This document shows positions 25,998 through 35,654 of a DNA stretch of 64,000 bases, piece after piece. The translations under genes and the position numbers were made by a program. Source of the stretch: an uncultured Bacilli bacterium (lineage in GTDB: Bacteria > Bacillota_I > Bacilli_A > RF39 > UBA660). The notes under the pieces are model-generated. The model saw only the letters and a list, made by a program, of their open reading frames with translations, made no database searches and was not told the origin of the DNA. The stretch spans positions 21,629-85,628 of the forward strand of contig CALVJN010000001.1 of the NCBI GenBank assembly GCA_944332205.1, in the 5' to 3' direction. Position 1 is the first letter of the stretch, and each line of letters begins with the position of its first letter.

Positions 25998-28904
25998 CTA
26001 ATCGCAAACTAATGTACAAGTAATTTTTCTATAACGATTTTTTGTAGGGTAACAAGAGCATGATGAGTTAGTGCCATAGCAATAGTTTCCATTTGACTGT
26101 CTACAAAATACTTTTGAACTACAAATAGTATAAGTTGCACCTACACTATATCCACTTGTTGAAAGGCTACCGCATTTAGAACTTGAGCCGTTCTTATTAC
26201 CACTGCATGATTTTAAATATAACTCATTAGTTTGTACCCAATGTAATGAACATTCTCTTTCACAACCAGTTTGTGAAGAATTTGGTTTATAACCGCTACC
26301 ACAAGTACTACAGCTTGAAGCTCCACCTGTACTATAAGTACCGCTTGGACATCTTGTACAACTACTTGTACTGCCATATACTACACGATGTTTATTACTA
26401 TATGTTCCTGCTGGGCATGAACGTTGTGTTGCACTATTTGCAGTTTCAATATATTTTCCTGCAGAAACATCTATATAACAGCTATTTAGTGAAACTGCTC
26501 CCACCCAAGTTGTATAACCAGCTGGACAATTTGTACAACTTGCTGCTCCACCTGTACTATAAGTACCACTTGGACACGCTTGACAAGTTGAACCAGTAGA
26601 ATATGTTCCTGCACCACATTGTGTCCATTGTGCATATATAGTATGATTACTTGATGTCTTTACTACTGTCGTTGTTGTTACTTGAGTACCCCCACTTGCT
26701 GCTGTATACCACCCTTTGAATGAATAACCAGCACGCGTTGGCGTTGGTAATGTTCCATATGTAGCATCATAAGTTACAGTTTTACTTGTTGGGCTTACAC
26801 TACCACCATTAGCATTATAAGTTAATGTATATTTATTTGCTGTCCATTTAGCATAAAGCGTTTTATATTCATTTTTAAATATTGTAGTATTTGTAATTCT
26901 ATTAGTTAAACTACTTTCACTATACCATCCTGCAAAAGTATAACCAGTTTTAGTTGGTGTACATAAAGTTCCAATTTGATTGTTATATACTACAACTTTA
27001 TTTGTACATCCTGTACCGCCGTTATTATTGTAAGTTAATGTCCAATTTGCCTTTCTTTTTACAACTATACTACAAGTACCTATATTTCCAGCTTTATCTT
27101 CTACATATCCAGTATAAGTAACTCCTTCTGTATTATCCTCTGTCATAATTAAAGTTTTAGAACCATCTACACTTCCTAAACCATATTTGTTAACATTACT
27201 CATAGAATATAAACTTGTAGATGCAGCATCAGTAACTGATTGAAAAGAAATATTTACATTAGTACCATAAAAATCTGATGTAGCTTTTGTTCCATCTGCC
27301 TTTAACACACAACTTGGTACTAACTTATCAATATTAGTTATTTTAACATTTACAGGTTCAGAAGTAAGTGGAAGCTTATTTCTAGACTTCACAATACCTG
27401 AATAATTATTTGAAAAATCCTTATAATTTGTATTTTGCCATGTATTTCCATTATCAAAAGAAAACTCTGTTGTTTTAACAACTTCATTAGTTGGAACTAT
27501 ATTTATAGAAACATTTTTATTAGTATATAAACTACTTGAATCACCAACTCTTAATTCAATTTTCTTTATATTGTAACTAGCTCCACTAACAGTACCTAAA
27601 TTTATCTTTATACTATTATACGTTCCTTTTGGTATTATAAATTCTACACTATTCTTACCAGCAGCTAATAAAGCTCTACTTGAAGCTGTATCACTAAAAG
27701 CAGTGTTAGTATAAAAAATCTGACCAGTTGTTGTTGTTGAAATTATATTATTAAAATAAACAACAACTCTATTAACATTTTTATAATTACTTAATCCTGT
27801 CAATTCAATACTTGAGTCTGAAGATTGAGTAGTAAATATAGTACCATTTTCTGTTATATTATTTAAAACATATTTTTCTTTATCTGGATATATTTGATAA
27901 CCATACTCAACATTAAATGTTGGTTTTGGAGCACCTACCCTTACATCTAAAGAACAAACTCCTTCATTTCCAGCATAATCCTTAACATATCCAATTACAG
28001 TAGTAGTTCCATGATTTACAATCTTTATTGTATTCTCTTTATTATAGTTTTTATTATTTATACTAGTACCAATACCATAAGTCAACACTCCACTAGTTAA
28101 ATCATTAGTAGACTTTAATCTTACCTCCACATCACCAGAATACCAACCTGTAGTTTCCATAGTACCACTAACAACCTCTAATTCACATGTTGGAATATCT
28201 TTATCAACATAAACATCAACTGGGCATTCAACAGAATTTCCACTTTTGTCTGCAATTTGAACATTACCTTTTTGTGTTGTATTCTTAAAAGTCTTTGAAA
28301 ACTCGCTTTTTAAACAACCACTTGTCGCATCACTACAACCAACAAATATAGTTCTATCTTGATTTGTCCATTGAGTAGACTCACCAGTTATTTTCCCACA
28401 TACAGGATTATCATTATCATTAGAATAACTAGTACAATTAGCATTATCTGTAACATAATCACCACAATATAAGCAAGCGTTAAATTCATAATTAGAATTT
28501 CCAGTATTTTCAATTTCAACATAACTAAAAATTTCATCACAAAAACTAGAGCCATCAGACGTTCTTAATGAGCTTAAATATCCTTTGTCAATTAATTCAT
28601 TAAGATAAACCAAAGTTTTTTCCCCATCATTAGGTAAATGACAACTAGTGTTATTTTCAGCAATACAATCAACTGACATTGAATTAGCAGCTTCTTCCAT
28701 ACTTCTCTCATGAGCTAAATAAGTAGTTTCTCTAGAATTAATTATATATTTAGAAACTGCAGGTATTGTAATTATTGATAAAATACCTAATATAATTATT
28801 ACTGATATAACTTCAATTAATGTAAACCCCTTTTTTCTTCTTGCTATTTTTTTGTTTTTATTTTTAAAATTATTTTTTTTGCTATTTAAATTTCTAATAT
28901 TCAT
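25998..28904 (-). CDS. Giant type IV pseudopilin-like surface protein with InlB-type and Cys-rich repeats
   Basis: A 968-aa protein with a 26-residue basic leader and the prepilin site KKG/FTLIEV (Glu31 at +5), followed by a 22-residue pilin helix. Residues 60-150 form a small head module with cysteines (C122, C144, C147). Two Ig-like units (about 236-320 and 530-616; PTCELEV..., PSCVLKA...) each end in AGN...C. From about 618 there are two InlB B-repeats (YTFAGWYSESS, YSFKGWYTAASGG). From about 760 a cysteine-rich region follows with CPSGTYSTGGAASCTNCPAGY-type repeats like eukaryotic ephrin-receptor/TNFR modules. It is probably an adhesin displayed by a type IV pilus-like pathway. Most pseudopilins are under 250 aa, so the length is exceptional. 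Confidence 0.75.
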   Translation of the reverse strand: MNIRNLNSKKNNFKNKNKKIARRKKGFTLIEVISVIIILGILSIITIPAVSKYIINSRETTYLAHERSMEEAANSMSVDCIAENNTSCHLPNDGEKTLVYLNELIDKGYLSSLRTSDGSSFCDEIFSYVEIENTGNSNYEFNACLYCGDYVTDNANCTSYSNDNDNPVCGKITGESTQWTNQDRTIFVGCSDATSGCLKSEFSKTFKNTTQKGNVQIADKSGNSVECPVDVYVDKDIPTCELEVVSGTMETTGWYSGDVEVRLKSTNDLTSGVLTYGIGTSINNKNYNKENTIKIVNHGTTTVIGYVKDYAGNEGVCSLDVRVGAPKPTFNVEYGYQIYPDKEKYVLNNITENGTIFTTQSSDSSIELTGLSNYKNVNRVVVYFNNIISTTTTGQIFYTNTAFSDTASSRALLAAGKNSVEFIIPKGTYNSIKINLGTVSGASYNIKKIELRVGDSSSLYTNKNVSINIVPTNEVVKTTEFSFDNGNTWQNTNYKDFSNNYSGIVKSRNKLPLTSEPVNVKITNIDKLVPSCVLKADGTKATSDFYGTNVNISFQSVTDAASTSLYSMSNVNKYGLGSVDGSKTLIMTEDNTEGVTYTGYVEDKAGNIGTCSIVVKRKANWTLTYNNNGGTGCTNKVVVYNNQIGTLCTPTKTGYTFAGWYSESSLTNRITNTTIFKNEYKTLYAKWTANKYTLTYNANGGSVSPTSKTVTYDATYGTLPTPTRAGYSFKGWYTAASGGTQVTTTTVVKTSSNHTIYAQWTQCGAGTYSTGSTCQACPSGTYSTGGAASCTNCPAGYTTWVGAVSLNSCYIDVSAGKYIETANSATQRSCPAGTYSNKHRVVYGSTSSCTRCPSGTYSTGGASSCSTCGSGYKPNSSQTGCERECSLHWVQTNELYLKSCSGNKNGSSSKCGSLSTSGYSVGATYTICSSKVFCRQSNGNYCYGTNSSCSCYPTKNRYRKITCTLVCD

Positions 28905-28982
28905 ATTAAAAAACCTCGCATCTTATCTTAATAACATTTTAACAATAAATTTTATTTTTTACAATAATAAATAAATTATAAA

Positions 28983-29002
28983 AGAGTGATTTATATCACT
29001 CT
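28983..29002 (-). terminator. Terminator-like hairpin after the coiled-coil gene
   Basis: AGAGTGA/TCACTCT stem with a 6-base loop, followed on the minus strand by a weak T-rich run, about 45 bases past the stop. Confidence 0.5.
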
Positions 29003-29048
29003 ATATAACATATAACTATATATTCATAAAATTTATTATAAAAAACAT

Positions 29049-31088
29049 CTATAAATATTTTTTTGCAATCTCAATTACTTTAATAGGACACCCCATAAAC
29101 TTTATAGCATTATCATTATCATCTATAACTAAATAATCACCAAAACCATTTGGAATATTATCAGTTTTACTTGCAACCAAAACTGCATTTTTAGAATAAA
29201 TATCGCAAAGTTCCTTTATAACACTATCATCAAAAGAAGAACTATCGAAAAAAGTTTCAGTAAGTATATCATCATTATCATCTTTTACAGAATAAATAAC
29301 AATATGGTAAAAATTATCAACAGGCAATATATTAATAACAGTATGCCTTCCATCTTTTTGATAAATATGACTAGCATTATAAACATTCCTAATTATATTT
29401 AATAATTCATCTGAAGTTTTATTTTGCACAATTACTTCGTCATTATTAATTTCTTCATCTTCATAACTGATAATATTTTTGTGAGTTAATAAATATGTAG
29501 TTATCTTCTGTTCTAGCAAAGATATAGTTTGCATAATAGTAGGATGATTAACAGCAAAATCTAAATCTTTAACATTAGATAAAGCTGTCAATAAATAATT
29601 TATTTTATCTATATCCGCCTTATGAATAGGAACATCATCTTGTTCTTCTCTCAATTTAATTTCTTCATCATATTTTTTATTATTCTCTAAAATATACCTA
29701 GCTGTTTCTTCAGCCATTTTTTTTAATTTACGATTTTCACATTCTAAATTGTAAATTTCACGAGCCTGTTCTTCAGCCATTTTTACAATTTTCTTATATT
29801 CGCGTTGACCATTCAAAATAGTTTTTGCAAATTCCTCTGCATCTTTCTTTATTTGTTCATGTTCTTTTAAAATTTGGAACAGCTGTTTCGCTTGCTCCTT
29901 TGCCCCTAAAACTAATGCATTGGTACTATTAAAATTAGAATTATTATCGACAATAATTGGATTATTAATTATATCAGAAAAATCCTGTCTACTATTTTTT
30001 TTAATATCTTTTAATGTCGATAATAAATTATCTTTTTTATTTCTAATTAAATCAACAGATACATCTTTTTTAGTATCTTTTTTAGCATCAGAATCAACAT
30101 CAAATAATACTAATCTATTACTAATCAAAAAATCATTACATACTTTTACTAATTCATTATTTTCTAAAATTTTATAATATCTTTTTTTTCTATCCCAATA
30201 CTCTAAAAATTTATCGCTATTACTAAAAACCCCATATTTTGCAGCTTCTAAAGCTTCTTTAATAAAAACTTTATTATTTGTAATAAAATATCTATTAATT
30301 TCCTCATATTCAACACAATTTATAGCTTTAAAAAATAATGATTTACTATCGCCACTATTAAGTTTAAATTCATTACACAAATCAACAATTAGACTATCAT
30401 TATTATATTCTTTTATTATTTCATCCCATACACTCCCATTAATTCCTAGTGTATATGCATATCTAACTAAATCCAAAGAAACAAGATTTTTTAAATTTTT
30501 TTCATTATTTCTATTTTCTTTATTTAATAAACTTTTATGTGTATTAAAATCAAAAAAATCACTTTTCTCACTATCATCTAAAAAATCACTACGATATTTA
30601 GCATAACATAATGCTATATTAGCACTTACAAAACTTATATATTTTTCATTTTCTTCAGTCTTAATATTAATATCTCTTGTTTCAATTGCATTAAGTGACA
30701 ATATAGAATCATTTAACGAATTTACAATATTAATAAATTTTATAGAACAATTACGTAAAATCAAAGATTCTTTTCCGTCTTTTCTAAATAAATTCAAAGT
30801 ACCACTAGAATCTGTTCCCATAATAACTTTTTTATCTAAATCACTATTTTTACTAATAAAATGTATTAAAACTCTAGGAAAAATTCTAGTCTCAAAATCA
30901 AAATCTAAATTAAAAAGACATCTATAAGTGTTAACTATATTTAACCTATTTTTACATAACAAAACAAATTCAACTTTTTTATCCTTTAAAAAATTAAAAT
31001 TAACTTCAACATTATTTTCATTTAATCTACAATAATGACATATATCATATTGAAATAACAAATCATCTAATTCTTTCCCCAAAGCCAT
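29049..31088 (-). CDS. Cytoplasmic coiled-coil protein of unknown function
   Basis: A 679-aa soluble protein without membrane segments. The ATG at 31088 is preferred because GGGAGG lies 8 bases before it; another ATG just upstream would sit too close. Residues 430-520 form a coiled coil built from three copies of an AEEFAKTIL / AEEQAREIY / AEETARYIL unit. The N-terminal half is mixed alpha/beta. The C-terminal 130 residues (INILPVDNFYHIVIYSVKDDND ... IDDNDNAIKFMGC) look like a separate beta-rich domain. No family is recognised. It lies between a glycosyltransferase and the giant pseudopilin on the same strand. Confidence 0.45.
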   Translation of the reverse strand: MALGKELDDLLFQYDICHYCRLNENNVEVNFNFLKDKKVEFVLLCKNRLNIVNTYRCLFNLDFDFETRIFPRVLIHFISKNSDLDKKVIMGTDSSGTLNLFRKDGKESLILRNCSIKFINIVNSLNDSILSLNAIETRDINIKTEENEKYISFVSANIALCYAKYRSDFLDDSEKSDFFDFNTHKSLLNKENRNNEKNLKNLVSLDLVRYAYTLGINGSVWDEIIKEYNNDSLIVDLCNEFKLNSGDSKSLFFKAINCVEYEEINRYFITNNKVFIKEALEAAKYGVFSNSDKFLEYWDRKKRYYKILENNELVKVCNDFLISNRLVLFDVDSDAKKDTKKDVSVDLIRNKKDNLLSTLKDIKKNSRQDFSDIINNPIIVDNNSNFNSTNALVLGAKEQAKQLFQILKEHEQIKKDAEEFAKTILNGQREYKKIVKMAEEQAREIYNLECENRKLKKMAEETARYILENNKKYDEEIKLREEQDDVPIHKADIDKINYLLTALSNVKDLDFAVNHPTIMQTISLLEQKITTYLLTHKNIISYEDEEINNDEVIVQNKTSDELLNIIRNVYNASHIYQKDGRHTVINILPVDNFYHIVIYSVKDDNDDILTETFFDSSSFDDSVIKELCDIYSKNAVLVASKTDNIPNGFGDYLVIDDNDNAIKFMGCPIKVIEIAKKYL

Positions 31089-31168
31089 ACACATAGCCTC
31101 CCTATTATTCAATATAAACATTATATCATAAATATTTTGTAAATAAATAGTTTTTTAATAATAATTTT

Positions 31169-32179
31169 CTATTTTTTATTTAATAACTCTTCATAAACAT
31201 TTTTTAACTGTTCTCCAACGTATTTTAAATCACGAGTCTTAGCAACTTCATAAGCACTTTCAGTTAATGAAGGTAACTTCCCGTCAAAAAAATCTTTGAT
31301 TTTTCTTTCAAATTCATCAACATCTTTAGCTTTATAAACATTTTTCCCATCTTCAAGCCAACCATCAAATATCTTTATATCACGTATAATAGCATTTGTT
31401 TTACAAGCACACGCTTCAATAATAGGAATTCCTTCTGTTTCTTCTAAAGTTGGAAATATATATAAATCAACGCCACACATAGCCTCTTTTATAACACTTT
31501 GTTCCACATAGCCTGGAAAAAATAGATTAGGTAATTTAGTATTAACTGCCTTTCTTACTGGCGCAGTAGCAGCAGCAAGAGGACTATAACCAAACCAAAT
31601 AAATTTATATTCAGGAAGTCTTTTAGCTAATTCAACAAAATCAACAATCCCCTTTCTTTCTATATAAAGACCTATTCCCATAATAACTTTATCATTTTTA
31701 GAAAAACCATAATCTTTCCTAAATTTTTTACCAAGCTTATTATCTCGTTTAAAAAAATCTATCTCAATTCCATTTGATATAGCATATATTTTTTTATTTT
31801 CCAATCCTTTATAACCATGAAGTAAATTTTTCGAATATAAAGTAGGAGTTACTATTACATCTCCAAGTTTATAACATTTTATCAACCATTTTTTAAATAA
31901 TTTTGATGTTTGCTTTGCAAATATAAAACCATTTTTATAATCCTCTTCAGTAGAATGAGCATGATAAACTATCTTCTTACCATCTTTTTTAGCTTTTTTT
32001 GCTAGTAAATATGACTTTGGAAAATAAGTGTTAATATGCAAAATATCGTAATTATCATTTGGATCTAATGTATAACTAACATTAGCATCTTCTAGCGCTT
32101 TAATTTGATGCTGTATTGCTTTACCAAGACCACTTTTTCCAATTGTCTTTAACCCTTCTGTATATAATAATATTTTCAT
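31169..32179 (-). CDS. GT4-family glycosyltransferase
   Basis: A 336-aa protein starting MKILLYTEG after GAGGTGG. It has the GT-B layout. The N-terminal domain has GKSGLGKAIQHQIKAL and HINTYFPKSYLLAKKAKKDGKKIVYHAHS. The C-terminal domain has the strand IMGIGLYIERKGIVDFVEL and the donor-binding TLEETEGIPIIEACACKTNAIIRD with the typical E-x7-E. Relatives transfer hexoses to diacylglycerol to make membrane glycolipids. Substrate and product are not determined here. No obvious partner gene lies beside it. Confidence 0.75.
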   Translation of the reverse strand: MKILLYTEGLKTIGKSGLGKAIQHQIKALEDANVSYTLDPNDNYDILHINTYFPKSYLLAKKAKKDGKKIVYHAHSTEEDYKNGFIFAKQTSKLFKKWLIKCYKLGDVIVTPTLYSKNLLHGYKGLENKKIYAISNGIEIDFFKRDNKLGKKFRKDYGFSKNDKVIMGIGLYIERKGIVDFVELAKRLPEYKFIWFGYSPLAAATAPVRKAVNTKLPNLFFPGYVEQSVIKEAMCGVDLYIFPTLEETEGIPIIEACACKTNAIIRDIKIFDGWLEDGKNVYKAKDVDEFERKIKDFFDGKLPSLTESAYEVAKTRDLKYVGEQLKNVYEELLNKK

Positions 32180-32506
32180 AAAAACCACCTCTTAAAATTA
32201 AAAATTATTTACAATATAAAAATTTATATACATATAAATAAGGAAGAAAAAACATTCAAAAAATTTATATTCTTAATTATAATATATATTATAACATAAT
32301 TAATAAAAAGCACAAAACAATTAATATATGTCAAGTACAAAAACTGATTCTATTGTCAATATAATAATCAAACTTAATAAAGCATCACTTATAAACAAAA
32401 TATATATAATAACAAATGAAAAACTGCAATTTGTAGAATATATCAGCGCTGTAATCCCTCATATTTATAGTAACTATTTATATAAAAATACAACATACAC
32501 AATAAT

Positions 32507-32541
32507 AAAAACTCGCTTTTCATATAAAATGCGAGTTTTTT
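32507..32541 (-). terminator. Bidirectional terminator after sigG
   Basis: AAAAACTCGC / GCGAGTTTTT stem with a 14-base loop; T-runs occur on both strands. It lies about 45 bases past the sigG stop. The rest of the gap from 32180 to 32587 holds only AT-rich DNA and no supported gene. Confidence 0.7.
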
Positions 32542-32587
32542 CATATAAAAATAAATTCAAAAATATAAAATAATTGGTTATTTTATA

Positions 32588-33364
32588 TTAATTAAGATTT
32601 TTTCTCAAACTATCAATTGTATTCTTTTCAATTCTAGAAATTTGTGCTTGACTTATTCCTAATTCTAAAGCAATTTCAGTTTGAGTTTTTCCAACTATAA
32701 AACGCTGATCCAAAATGTATTGCTCGCGCTCATCTAAATCTTTCATAGCATTGCTAACAGCTAATTTCAATGCAACATCTACTTTACTATTTTTCTTATC
32801 TTCAATCTGATCATATAGATAAATAGTATCACCGCCATCATTATATATTGGCTCAAATATACTAACAGGTAATTTTCTAGAATCAAGAGCTTCAATTACT
32901 TCAAAACTACTAACTTCTAAAGATTTAGCAATTTCATCGTTTGTTGGTTCTCTACCATTAGAAATCAAATAATTCTCCTTAAACTTTATTATTTTATATG
33001 CTAAATCCTTTAATGACCTACTTACTCTTATACTATTATTATCCCTTACATACCTTCTAATTTCACCTTGTATCATTGGAACACAATAAGTAGAAAATTT
33101 AACACCAAAATTTAAATCAAAGTTGTCAACTGCTTTTAATAAACCTATACATCCTACTTGAAATAAGTCATCTTTATTTTCATCAGATTTATCAAATAAT
33201 TTCAATATTGATAGAACTAATTTCAAATTACCATTAATAATCTTTTCTCTTGCTGCAATATTACCTTTTTTATATTCCTCAAAAAGTAATTGCATTTCAT
33301 CATTAGTTAAAACTGTGATATTTGCTGTATTCACGCCACTTATTTCAACCTTATGACGTGACAA
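32588..33364 (-). CDS. sigG: Sporulation sigma factor, SigG type
   Basis: A 258-aa sigma-70 family factor very close in layout to Bacillus SigG: the MSRHKVEISGV start, NGNLKLVLSILK and DDLFQVGCIGLLKAVDNFD in region 2, VKFSTYCVPMIQGEIRRYVRDN (regions 2.2-2.4), SRSLKDLAYKIIKF, FEPIYNDGGDTIYLYDQI, and GKTQTEIALELGISQAQISRIEK in region 4. In endospore formers SigG directs late forespore genes. The start codon is TTG at 33364 with an AAAGGAGAA site 7 bases upstream; TTG may keep expression low. No spoIIGA or sigE lies beside it and the gene stands alone. Confidence 0.85.
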   Translation of the reverse strand: MSRHKVEISGVNTANITVLTNDEMQLLFEEYKKGNIAAREKIINGNLKLVLSILKLFDKSDENKDDLFQVGCIGLLKAVDNFDLNFGVKFSTYCVPMIQGEIRRYVRDNNSIRVSRSLKDLAYKIIKFKENYLISNGREPTNDEIAKSLEVSSFEVIEALDSRKLPVSIFEPIYNDGGDTIYLYDQIEDKKNSKVDVALKLAVSNAMKDLDEREQYILDQRFIVGKTQTEIALELGISQAQISRIEKNTIDSLRKNLN

Positions 33365-33432
33365 AAAAATTCTCCTTTCTTATAACTATTAAGTAACAAG
33401 AAAAGAAAATTTATTCACTTTTTAATACTAAA

Positions 33433-33678
33433 TTAAGATGTAACTATAATATACACAATTAAAGAAACTAAAATTAACAGCAAAATTACAATAATTATTT
33501 TTAAATCTTTATTACTAGATAAGTTTTTACTAACACTTTCATTAGATTCATAAGTATCACTAATTAATGTATCATCATTATCTTCAGAACTAGAATCAGA
33601 TATAATAGGATTACCACAAACTTGGCAAATCTTCATCCAATCTTCATTATCTGAACCACAAAAATGGCAAACTCTCAT
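33433..33678 (-). CDS. Small zinc-ribbon membrane protein
   Basis: An 81-aa protein. Residues 4-21 form a CHFCGSD ... CQVCGN zinc ribbon (two CxxC knuckles). A Ser/Asp/Asn-rich linker follows, then a C-terminal transmembrane helix (about 57-79). Zinc-ribbon membrane proteins of this type are common in low-GC bacteria and have no settled function. It starts 13 bases after galE, so co-transcription is likely. Confidence 0.6.
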   Translation of the reverse strand: MRVCHFCGSDNEDWMKICQVCGNPIISDSSSEDNDDTLISDTYESNESVSKNLSSNKDLKIIIVILLLILVSLIVYIIVTS

Positions 33679-33691
33679 ATTTCCTCCATAC

Positions 33692-34696
33692 TTACTTGAT
33701 TTTATTCTTTAAGACATAATTATAAGCATCCCTACACATATCTTCAATTTCAAATTCAGCACTCCAATTTAACATTTCTTTTGCTTTTACAGTCGAAGCA
33801 TAACATGCATCAATATCTCCAGCTCTTCTATCAACTATTTTATATGGAATTTTAACGTTATTAACTTTTTCAAAAGTATTTACTATTTCCAAAACGCTAT
33901 AACCTTTTCCTGTTCCAAGATTATATGCATCAATTCCATTATCATTAATTACTTTTTGAATTGCTTTTATATGTCCTTTAGCAAGATCAATAACATGAAT
34001 ATAATCTCGTACTCCAGTACCATCTTTAGTATTATAATCAGATCCAAATATACTTAACTCTTTTAACTCTTTATTAGCTACTTTTACAATATATGGCATT
34101 AAATTATTAGGTATGCCATTTGGATTTTCCCCTATTAATCCACTACTATGAGCACCAATTGGATTAAAATACCTAAGTATAGCGATACTCCATTCATTAT
34201 CAGATACATACAAATCTTTAAGAATACTTTCTATCATTAACTTAGTAGTTCCATAAGGATTTGTAGTATGTAAAGGAAAATCTTCCGTTATCGGCAACTT
34301 TTTAGGATTGCCATATACTGTAGCACTAGAAGAAAAAACTAACTTTTTACATCCGAAATCAGACATTATCTCCAATAACGATATTGTAGATATCAAATTA
34401 TTATGATAATACATAAGCGGTTTCTTCACACTCTCTCCTACAGCTTTATAACCAGCAAAATGAATAACAGCATCTATTTTATGCTCATTAAAAACTTTAA
34501 TTAAAAAATTCTTATCACAAACATCGCCCTTATAAAAAATTACTTTCTTCCCAGTAATTTTTTCTATTTTCTTCACAACATTCCTTTGAGAATTTGACAA
34601 ATTATCAACAACAACAACATCATAACCATTATTCAACAATTCACAACATGTATGGCTCCCGATATATCCTACTCCACCAGTAACTAATACTTTCAT
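33692..34696 (-). CDS. galE: UDP-glucose 4-epimerase
   Basis: A 334-aa short-chain dehydrogenase-type epimerase. It has the Rossmann motif MKVLVTGGVGYIGSHTC at the N-terminus, HFAGYKAVGESV, the SSSATVYG catalytic serine/threonine region and the PYGTTKLMIE motif with Tyr and Lys (YxxxK). The ILRYFNPIGAH and NLGTGKGYSVLEIV segments are typical of GalE. It converts UDP-glucose and UDP-galactose. The start at 34696 is set by the strong GGAGGTAAT before it; longer in-frame starts overlap the upstream gene. Confidence 0.95.
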   Translation of the reverse strand: MKVLVTGGVGYIGSHTCCELLNNGYDVVVVDNLSNSQRNVVKKIEKITGKKVIFYKGDVCDKNFLIKVFNEHKIDAVIHFAGYKAVGESVKKPLMYYHNNLISTISLLEIMSDFGCKKLVFSSSATVYGNPKKLPITEDFPLHTTNPYGTTKLMIESILKDLYVSDNEWSIAILRYFNPIGAHSSGLIGENPNGIPNNLMPYIVKVANKELKELSIFGSDYNTKDGTGVRDYIHVIDLAKGHIKAIQKVINDNGIDAYNLGTGKGYSVLEIVNTFEKVNNVKIPYKIVDRRAGDIDACYASTVKAKEMLNWSAEFEIEDMCRDAYNYVLKNKIK

Positions 34697-34709
34697 ATTA
34701 CCTCCTATA

Positions 34710-35522
34710 TTACCACTTATAATATTTATCATAATATAATATTCTAGATTTAGCAATTAATTTATTTATAAATATAATCAAATAAGAAAACAATAAAAAG
34801 ATACCAACAACAAATAAAAAACAATAAATAAAACTAACTTTATCAGTAATATATAATTGTATATTATCATTTATATAATCTGGTATTTTAAATATGTCTA
34901 ATAAATACACTATAAAGTACTTGGTACAACAAAATATTAATATTGAAAATACTAAGCATACAAAGCCAATAAAACCAATACTAAACTTTTTTTCTAAATA
35001 AAATAGAAAAAATATTATTAAAATTAATAAAAAATATAAAATATAAACATAATTACTAATAGACAAATTATATATACTATTAAAAGCAACTATCCAATTA
35101 TTATTATTTAAATTTTTAGTAACTTCATTAGAATATTTTATAATATCATCTTCAATAATTGAATAAACATCAACTGTATACTTATTTTCATAAACATTAA
35201 TAGACTTTTTCATTAACGACACAATATCACTTCTATCTATCAAAGTAGATTCATCATTATAAAAATTATCAATAAATAATTCAGCTTTCTTTCTGATTTC
35301 ATCAGTATCAATATAGTCAAAAATAGCATCAGGTATCTTCTTATCACTAAGAATATCATTTATTTTTTCATCATCACGAAGTAATCGAATCAAATCAAAG
35401 TTAATCACTAATTCTTTTACAGAATCTTTATCAAATAATATTTTGAAACATACAAAAAAAAGACAAAAAAACATTATAATTACAAATAACAACATAACAA
35501 AATAATTTCTTTTATGATTCAT
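34710..35522 (-). CDS. Polytopic membrane protein of unknown function
   Basis: A 270-aa protein. An N-terminal transmembrane helix (about 7-28) is followed by a 130-aa extracytoplasmic domain with KIPDAIFDYIDTDEIRKKAEL, then four to five more helices from residue 155 to the end. No family is recognised. It sits 13 bases before galE and may share its transcript. The start at MNHK is chosen over an upstream TTG because AGG lies 6 bases before it. Confidence 0.45.
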   Translation of the reverse strand: MNHKRNYFVMLLFVIIMFFCLFFVCFKILFDKDSVKELVINFDLIRLLRDDEKINDILSDKKIPDAIFDYIDTDEIRKKAELFIDNFYNDESTLIDRSDIVSLMKKSINVYENKYTVDVYSIIEDDIIKYSNEVTKNLNNNNWIVAFNSIYNLSISNYVYILYFLLILIIFFLFYLEKKFSIGFIGFVCLVFSILIFCCTKYFIVYLLDIFKIPDYINDNIQLYITDKVSFIYCFLFVVGIFLLFSYLIIFINKLIAKSRILYYDKYYKW

Positions 35523-35654
35523 ATACAACCTCAAAATAATTTAATAACCTATAAATTTATTTTCAATAGTTTTTTGATATTCAATATTTGTTATTTTAAA
35601 CAAGCTATCTTCTTTATAATAATTATAACAAAATTTAAAAAAAAGAAAATTCTT

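Noticed and set aside
26246..26599. Plus-strand open frame opposite the cysteine-rich repeats
   Set aside because: It is an antisense shadow of the giant pseudopilin and has no ribosome site.
32328..32573. 81-codon open frame on the plus strand
   Set aside because: It has no ribosome site, runs through the sigG terminator hairpin, and has no recognisable features; composition is plain AT-rich noise.
33365..33432. SigG-type autoregulatory promoter (TGAATA) upstream of sigG
   Set aside because: TGAATA is present on the minus strand but the downstream TTACTTA matches the -10 poorly and the spacing is wrong.
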